Source of the DNA: Polytrichum commune
Taxonomy: Eukaryota; Streptophyta; Polytrichopsida; Polytrichales; Polytrichaceae
Reading direction: 5' to 3'
DNA: 64,000 nt
NCBI GenBank assembly: GCA_950295325.1
Contig: OX485806.1
Coordinates: 21,578,001 to 21,642,000 of the forward strand
Numbering within the stretch: position 1 is the stretch's first letter; every line of letters begins with the position of its first letter. The notes beneath the pieces were generated by a model. The model had not been told where the DNA came from. It did no database searches and was given only the letters and a program-made list of their open reading frames with translations. Shown here in pieces: positions 56,900 to 64,000 of the stretch. The position numbers and the translations under genes were made by a program.

Positions 56900-59800
56900 A
56901 ACTAGCCAAGGAAGCACACAATGCACGCCACAACATAGCATGACTATGTTGCCTTGCCCAAGCATCATTAGCCCAAGCATCAGCCACCTTCGCCTAGCAA
57001 GTACATTGATCATAATTGGAGTAGTGTTGCCCAACAAAATCATTAACATTGGCAGCAAACAAAGAAACATCAAACACGCCAACAAACAACATCAATGTCC
57101 CACACCGACAATCGTAGTGCATGTAGCCAAATCCTTTATTCAACAACAACAACCTGGAGCAAAAGGCGACATCATCAACTAACACCTCCACACTGCCATG
57201 AAGTGCTAGAATCCACTGACTACACACATTCATCATCCCTTACTCAACCACACATGCTTCCTACTCTACTACATCTAGGCCATAGCCCCCTTTATTTTCC
57301 ATCTACACACTACGGAATGCTACCCTAACCTACCCATGGTTCCTAAAAAATGATCTACCCTACATAAAATGATACACCTCCTCCATTTCACCCATGGATG
57401 CCTCCATGCACCACACCTACATTTGGGCCACCACTAAGCTAGCTCCTAGCCACACCCCTTGATAATATCCACCAAGCTCTAGATCTCGACCACAATTGCA
57501 TTGTTCCTCACCCTTGCCCCCAAGGCTGAATTTGGCCTTGCAATCCCTAGCTTCTCTTTCGTCACACCCAATGTCTTTGCTCAAGTCCATGCTACCACTG
57601 CAACTCCCTAGGCCAACCGGCGTTGCCACCATACCTACGCGCAAGCCACAAACACAAAGGGTTAAACCCAATTTAAGCCAAGACCACGTACTAGCCAAAC
57701 TGAGCCTTGCCCCACCTAGCAAGTCCTCACCATAGTTGCCCTCATCTTAGCCGATACCTCCTGATCCAACACTCACTTCGACATTACCACCTACCTCCAC
57801 ATCACGCCATCATTTGCAAGCTACCCAAACATGCACGAGAGTCACCAACACCTTGCATTGCCAACATTCTATTTCACATATACAATCAAGAAGCCCATCA
57901 CCCCCACCTCACCAAAAATTGACAGGTCATGTCTCATGCCACGAAAACACTATAATGCACACACACTCAAACCCACTCATTACAATTGTGCTTCTAAAAC
58001 TCTATTGAAACTACCCCTCGCACCCCACTCTAGTTAAATTTATCACAATATTGCACCACACAAAAGGAGCATAAAACCTCCTCACTTTAAATTACCACAA
58101 ACCTCACAACTTGTAAGACATCAATTCCAAACCCTACTCCTAACCCTATGTTTGTTTCCAAAATGCACAACTTGGTTTCTGAGACTTGTCCTAGGTAGTT
58201 TCTAGCACAATGCTTCATGTGCACATGCAAATTGCACCACCAATTCACACAACCTCGCACACTACCTTCAAATCACAACACTATGAACACCAAGGATGAC
58301 AATTTGGCATCCTTTGGCTACTTCCAGAGGCAACACATTCTAAGGCCATATACCAAAATGGACACCACTCCCACACGAAAAACCTTTGTTGAAGATGATG
58401 TTGTTTGGGCCCAAAACCCTCAAAGCCAATATTGACAATATCTCCCCTATAGCCTTCCCCCTCCACACAAGCTCGGGCACCTCCTCCAAGCGCTCCATGG
58501 GCCACTAGCCAATCGTTCGATGAAGTGTTCCCACATCCACTCCAACTCCTCGCAAGTCGCAATTGCCTCACTAAGCCTCAACACAGTTGCTAACCCTAAC
58601 TCATAGGTTCCTACATGTATGGGGGTGGCACCCATGGAGAGTGCTAGCCCATGGGCCCGTAGGACACTAAGGTCCCACAAGTAAGCCCAACTCTCCTTAT
58701 TTGGCTCTCCATTGCATGCTCATTACCATGCGTTGTTGGTCCAACCTCCCATAGTGAAGCCCATACACAACGGACTCGGACTCAAGTCCCCATCACCCCC
58801 CTTGAGGTATCCACATCCAAAATTCACTACAAAAAAATATTATCGCACGGATTCGCTACGTCACAAGTGGAGGCATTGTCGAGAGGAGACCCCATATTTG
58901 TGGACACACGAAGCATAGCCACCCTACTCCAATGGGGTAACACCCTCATAGAAGACAAACTTATGCTCATATGTAAGCATGCTTTCCCAAATGCCCCTTA
59001 AAATTTCTTCCCCTCCACGCGTTTGGATGGGCTACTAGGTCAAACTCTCCATTTACATAGTTCCCATCACACCAACCCATGGACGTGGTCACCGGGTTGG
59101 CGCATGACTTCCAAACATCTAGTCATTTTAAACACGTCTAACACTGCCATAAAACATAGGAGGTGCATGGGTTGAAATACCAATTGGATGCCATGCACAT
59201 CAACCTTAGTAGCAAACTCATCACCCCCATCATTCTATGATCCACCCCATTTACAAAAAATGGTTGGGTTTTGCAAGTTTAGCTTCAGATGCCCGGAAAA
59301 TGATGTTATTGCCTAGCTCAAAGGCAATAGAGCTAATATTCTTTTGTTGGATGGTGAGATGATGTAGGCCAAAGTAGGAAAAAGGTATAGCCTTTTGGAG
59401 ACCTCAAATTACCTCAAACTACATTTTAGTAGTGCACCGTACGTTCAGAGATAAATTACCAATCTCACCATCAATGTCACCACATAAGCATACTACGAAG
59501 GCAAAGAGAAAAAAATACTACAAATTTGCAAGCCTCACCAAACACCCGCTTTGTGTTTGTCAGAGTTGCCTTTTTGGCAACAAGGGAAATCATTTTGACC
59601 AAGGGCTTCCCCCTCAATGGTGTTTTTCTCCACATGAGCATCATAAATTGCACCGACCAAACAAACATAATCTTTTCCACATTCATTTGTTGTACACAAA
59701 GTCTTGCCCTTGTGATTGTAGTCAAATGAATCAAGACATGCTATGCATAACACCCTATCTCCACAACCCTCCACACCCTTGTGGGGGAAGGTGACACTAT

Positions 59801-61080
59801 TGACTTAAGCTTCAGTAAAACCAAAGGTAACATTCTTAATTGTCTTGTCGGTTTGGTATTCATCCAATGCGACAACATACACTATGTGGCATAAACGTTG
59901 GTACATCCCATTCATCGGAGAGTTTGTTGACTCCGTTCCACATGCCCACAACTTGGATGAGGCCAGACCCAACGCTCAAGCCAAGGCAATGGGGCGCACC
60001 TCTATCTAACAAACAATGGCTCACGCGGTGGAATCATTAATACTTAAACCCCCATCCCACATGAGCATCCCTCACAAAGATCTATGACACCATACGTAAC
60101 AAGGGGGAGGGGAACAAGGCCAAAAACTAGACAACAAATTTATCAACCTCCTCACCAACACCAAAACCAAACTGCTAGCCTCCGCAGTCTACATGCGAGA
60201 GGATGCCATTTAACGTATCACAAATACCCTAACTAGGCTTCGCAAAATGCCACTTGCATTTTGTACATTCACAAGTCAAATGGATGGAACTATATATGAA
60301 GTCCACCTGATAGCCAATACTAGATGCAACCCCCCCCCCCCCCCCCGATGATATGGCACGGACACACTTCACGTCAACCCTACACTTACAACCCATGACC
60401 ACTAACACCCATTTCTCAAGACAAGGAGGAGATAATTACACATCCACCAGCCCTTATAGTTGGCTTCCACACCAACAATCCATGTACACACTTCAAATGC
60501 ACCACATACACCTCCTCTAAGCACAACTGTGACCACTTCCACATCATATTACACACCCCACCAAATATTATCATTCACAAAGACCTAGGGCAACATCCCA
60601 CGAACTGCATGCCCAAACTACTCAGCCCAATCCTAAAAACCATAGTGCAAGCCCTAAACGCCAAATTCAATGAAATGACCCATAAATGACACCTTAATTC
60701 TCAACAACTTACTCACATCCATAGACACCCTACGTCCCAAATTGTGGACACATGCCCAATTAGAGCTACACAAACTCATTGCCACCCTTAACGACTGCAT
60801 TGAAACGGCAGCTTTGCAAAAACCATCACAACCCCTCACTTCCCGCACCAAACTCCAAGGCAGTTTCCTACCTAGGAAACAACAATAACATTTGAAACAC
60901 CGTCTCCATGCATACCACACCCTAAGAAAAACCATTGTAGCGATCAAACTAACACCCCTAGCAAAATGACAACAACACTCTGATATCTTACAAATCTTTA
61001 CATTACTTAAACACCCCCTCCCCCCCCCCCCCACCACTACCACCACACATATCACTTACCAATGCGGACAACTTTATATC
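56900..61080 (+). pseudogene. C/A-rich region with fragments resembling a decayed LINE
   Basis: The plus strand is unusually C- and A-rich for over 4 kb, unlike its neighbours. Short plus-strand stretches read like LINE proteins in broken frames: a Cys/His-rich piece at 59432-59794 (VCQSCLFGNKGNHFD, SPHEHHKLHRPN); around 60500-60600 TTYTSSKHNCDHFHIILH, like the end of an endonuclease domain; and about 60695-60890 IDTLRPKLWTHAQLELHKL, then QPLTSRTKLQGSFLPRK, then YHTLRKTI, like the linker before reverse transcriptase. Many frameshifts; no RT core. It may be the same family as the remnant at 17530. Limits are approximate. Confidence 0.4.
60332..60346. repeat. Poly-C tract
   Basis: C-only run inside the LINE-like region; a second run with two breaks lies at 61014-61032. 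Confidence 0.85.
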
Positions 61081-64000
61081 CAATTGGGTAAAATATCTTA
61101 GTACTTGAATCACCCACCCTCGAGTTATTTTTTTCTTGGACTACCCACAAATCCATGGACTAATCGATTTTAAGATTTTCACAAACCGACATGTGTGTTT
61201 TATGATACAATATTACGGGAAAAAAACAAAACTAAAAAAGTGGTCATCCCATCATCCAACTTTACAAAAATTGTGTTTCAATTCTACCCCAAATTAAAAT
61301 TATTTATTTTAACCTTTAAATGCCTGGCCTATTTCCAAAAAGTCAAAGCATTGTGTATGAGTAATTTTTGTTTACTTGAAGGAGTGGAGATTCTAAAGTA
61401 ACATCCTACATAAGTAGGCAAATGAATATTGAAGCTCTAATCAAAATTTCAACATGATTGGATCATATTTGGACTACTGTAGTTGTGATTTTTTGCATGT
61501 GAAAATAATATACAATAAACATAAGATTTTATCAAAAGACTCATTAACGGTAGAGATAGTATGCAGTCGCTAGTAGGTAAGAAGTTGCAAAGGAAAAAAG
61601 CTACAAGAGACACATGATTGAATCATTCCTAGAATTCAGTTTGCATTTCGAATAGTCGGATTTCAATTTTCTCAATGATGTAGAATCTGCAAATCGGGTC
61701 TTTTGCTCAATCCCAATGGCCAGATGCATCGTAACCCAACTTTAACATATTGTGAAAGGAAAATCTCCAACAAAGATTTGAAAATTGATGATTTGGCCCT
61801 TTGACTAGAAATCAACCACTTTGTGGTCACCCATGCATTTAAGCGTTAAGGGAATGTCATGATCTCAAATAACATCCAAATACCACAAATTCTATGCTAG
61901 TAGACAAGTCTTGGAGTTGGCCATGTGTTCCAAGTCAACTCTTGGAGTTTTCCATAAAGAAATGGGAGATAGGGAATTGTCACATCCGAATGTACCTCTC
62001 ATCCATCCAACATAACAACTCAACCCCCTATAGGTTGTAGCCAATTTGTCTCAAATGACTCGAATCAGAGGATGTTGGGGTCTTTGACACCAATACCATT
62101 ACCAAATCATCTAAAAATGGAAATATATAGGTTGCGTACTATTACAAGGCTTTTGTGATGGATGAATGAGGGATAGGCTCATATGTGATAATTCCCTCTT
62201 CCCAGAGAAATGGACCAAAAGTAAAGCAATGTCAATGATTACATTTTCATGACACCAATTTTGAAGGAAAATGAAAACACGTTGAAAACTTTATAACATT
62301 AATACTTATTTGTGAATATGGATTGACATCTAAATTAAATTACAGTCCCTATCTAGTCTAATGTAACTTACACTATTTTGTCTAATTAGTATGTGTTACC
62401 ATTTGGAGTTATGTGTTGTGATAACTTTTTACCGAGAGTATCATTTTTTTACTCAAATAATTTAAGTAGTTAGTATGCACATTGAAAAATATGGCGCAAC
62501 TTTGTTGGTGACAAATGATAATGTTGGTAAAAAGTTCTAGCAACATGTAACTCTAAATGGCAATCCACACTAGATTGAACAAAATAGTGTCCTTGGGATG
62601 AACAACAAACATGGGAGGGGCGTGTATTTACCACACCGCCAATGGTAGGTGTCATGTATCAAATTCTAAGTGAGCTTCGGCCTCGGAATTCCCTCCTTTC
62701 CCCTCCTATAAGATAGAGGGTTCACAAACCCATACTTTAAGCGATTTAGCATGTTTTTGGAGTCCATTTGGATTATTGGTATGCATGATTGGCTTAGCAA
62801 ATTGGCTTCGACAAAGTTTAAAAGATAAAAATAAATAAAAATCACATCATATGAATATATATATATATAACGAAGTAACTTACCCCTAGCTTCCTAAATC
62901 CATCCCAGACTCCCACTTTTTCCATTGCAAATAGCTCTCAAAACTGTCCCGGCACTCGCCCAAACCGCCCACACTAAAACCAACTTTCCACCCACTAAGA
63001 ATATTGACCTCTTAAAACTTTGCATGTGAGGTCTTAATGAATACATGTAAGTGACCCATATCCGATCCCATTTTTGCCCAAAACCAGCCCACAGTTTCCC
63101 AGAACCCACCCCGCTTTTCACCCACATCCGCCTCCGCTTTGCATTGAAGACATTCAGACGGTTTAAAGTGTGTTCCAAGTACGGGATATCAGAGACATTC
63201 AAAGGTGTTGCTTTTGGGCGGGGGTGTTGGATTTAGCACCCTCTCTACGTACCTACCTTACATGCATGCATGAACACCCAAAATGGCCCTCACCGATCTT
63301 GGTTGTTGACTTAGGGCAAGAGTACTATAATCTTGAAGATGTGTATATTAAGAAGCAAATTAACTTAGCATTGTCAATATATCACTCGATCGCCACTTGC
63401 GGTGCAACACACACTCGCATTCAAAAAAATAGAATCTAGCTTGAAACCATTCCAAACGAACGATGCACAGATCGCGCATCATGACACGCTAGGCCCCACC
63501 ATGGTTCACCCGGGGTGAAAACTAGGTATATATTTAAGAAGTTCTAACTAGACCATGTTTCCTTGGTTAATTAGGGTGGTGGGGCCCATCTACGTCCCAA
63601 ATTGGGAGGGTGAATTAGGTTTCCCGGTTGCTTGGAAGAGTTTAATAAGTTACACACGAAAGTCAACATGGCGATCATATTTGGAGGATTCACTGCAACG
63701 TCTAATAATAGGTTTCCAAGCCATATCCTTTTGCATTCAAGTATAGTAAACGTTTGATCCATCTAATTTATGTGCAAACTAACTTTGAATCAGCATAATA
63801 AGTGCATCTGCTGCTTACTATTAAAGCATGCCGTGACCACTTGTGAAGACTGTTGGGATAATTTTACATTTTGATGTTGTAATTAAGCTCACCGTTCTCC
63901 ATCGCGACCCGAGCTTGTATTTGTGAATGGTCAACCATATCTTGCACTCCCAGGGGTGCTTTAACTTAGGGCCACTTCACAGCCCGGGTTAATTAGATCA
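61081..64000. other. No gene recognised
   Basis: AT-rich to about 62880, then a somewhat C-rich segment (62880-63240) whose 61-102-codon frames have no domain. A TA repeat lies at about 62856-62869. No repeat ends identified up to the window edge. Confidence 0.45.

Noticed and set aside
1-64000. tRNA, rRNA and CRISPR features
   Set aside because: No cloverleaf with a TTCGA-type arm, no rRNA segment and no regularly spaced repeat-spacer array was recognised by eye; a tRNA scan would be decisive for tRNA genes.
1-64000. LTR retrotransposons
   Set aside because: No pair of long direct repeats starting TG and ending CA with a tRNA-primer site, and no gag, protease, integrase or RNase H motif was seen; the long direct repeats found (344 bp, ~400 bp) are tandem or lack these features.

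Overview
The window reads as a gene-poor stretch of a repeat-rich land-plant nuclear genome. One clear host gene is present: a PAT1-branch GRAS transcription regulator on the minus strand (CDS in two exons, 28151-30830, 669 aa). Almost everything else with a name is transposon-derived. Base composition is mostly AT-rich, with many poly-C/poly-G runs and microsatellites. Nothing identifies the species. A large TE-filled genome with decayed non-LTR elements would fit a seed-free plant (fern, lycophyte, bryophyte), but that is a guess.

Layout. 1-3.4 kb: tandem repeats and two MITE families. 3.4-5.2 kb: gene-like but unassigned, including a 33-codon signal-peptide-like ORF. 5.2-8.9 kb: MITEs, and a hAT-like element (7022-7915, exact 8-bp TSD) nested in a MITE. 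8.9-11.1 kb: unassigned sequence of more coding-like composition. 11.1-19.0 kb: a MITE cluster; a pogo/Tigger element (13360-15160) nested in one MITE, with a transposase broken only by two in-frame TAG codons; and a remnant of a non-LTR retrotransposon C-terminus. 19063-27445: one GC-rich 8.4-kb PIF/Harbinger element with TTA target duplications, an intact DDE transposase and a convergent trihelix partner protein. 27.5-32.6 kb: the GRAS gene, whose coding intron carries tandem copies of the exon 1/intron boundary. 34623-35588: a second, gutted pogo-like element. 37-41 kb: MITE, a possible stray exon, and a 344-bp tandem duplication in which each unit carries a long hairpin. 41-54 kb: AT-rich, no genes; one 409-bp TIR element and diverged tandem repeats. 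55.2-56.5 kb: MITEs inserted into one another. 56.9-61.1 kb: C/A-rich sequence with fragments resembling a LINE. 61-64 kb: nothing recognised.

The main result is a set of TE families defined here from their own ends and target-site duplications. They are: a ~225-bp family with 9-bp TSDs (MITE-1); a ~350-bp family with TIRs related to AGGTATGTGGGTGTTATTTG (MITE-2, about 11 copies); a TA-flanked family with CACTAAATAT termini (MITE-5); a TA-flanked 296-bp family with CCATAGGT termini (MITE-7); plus the hAT-like, pogo-like and Harbinger elements. Nested insertions give a relative age order: MITE-2 is older than the hAT-like and pogo insertions, and MITE-7 was hit by MITE-1. Family names are local labels, not database names.
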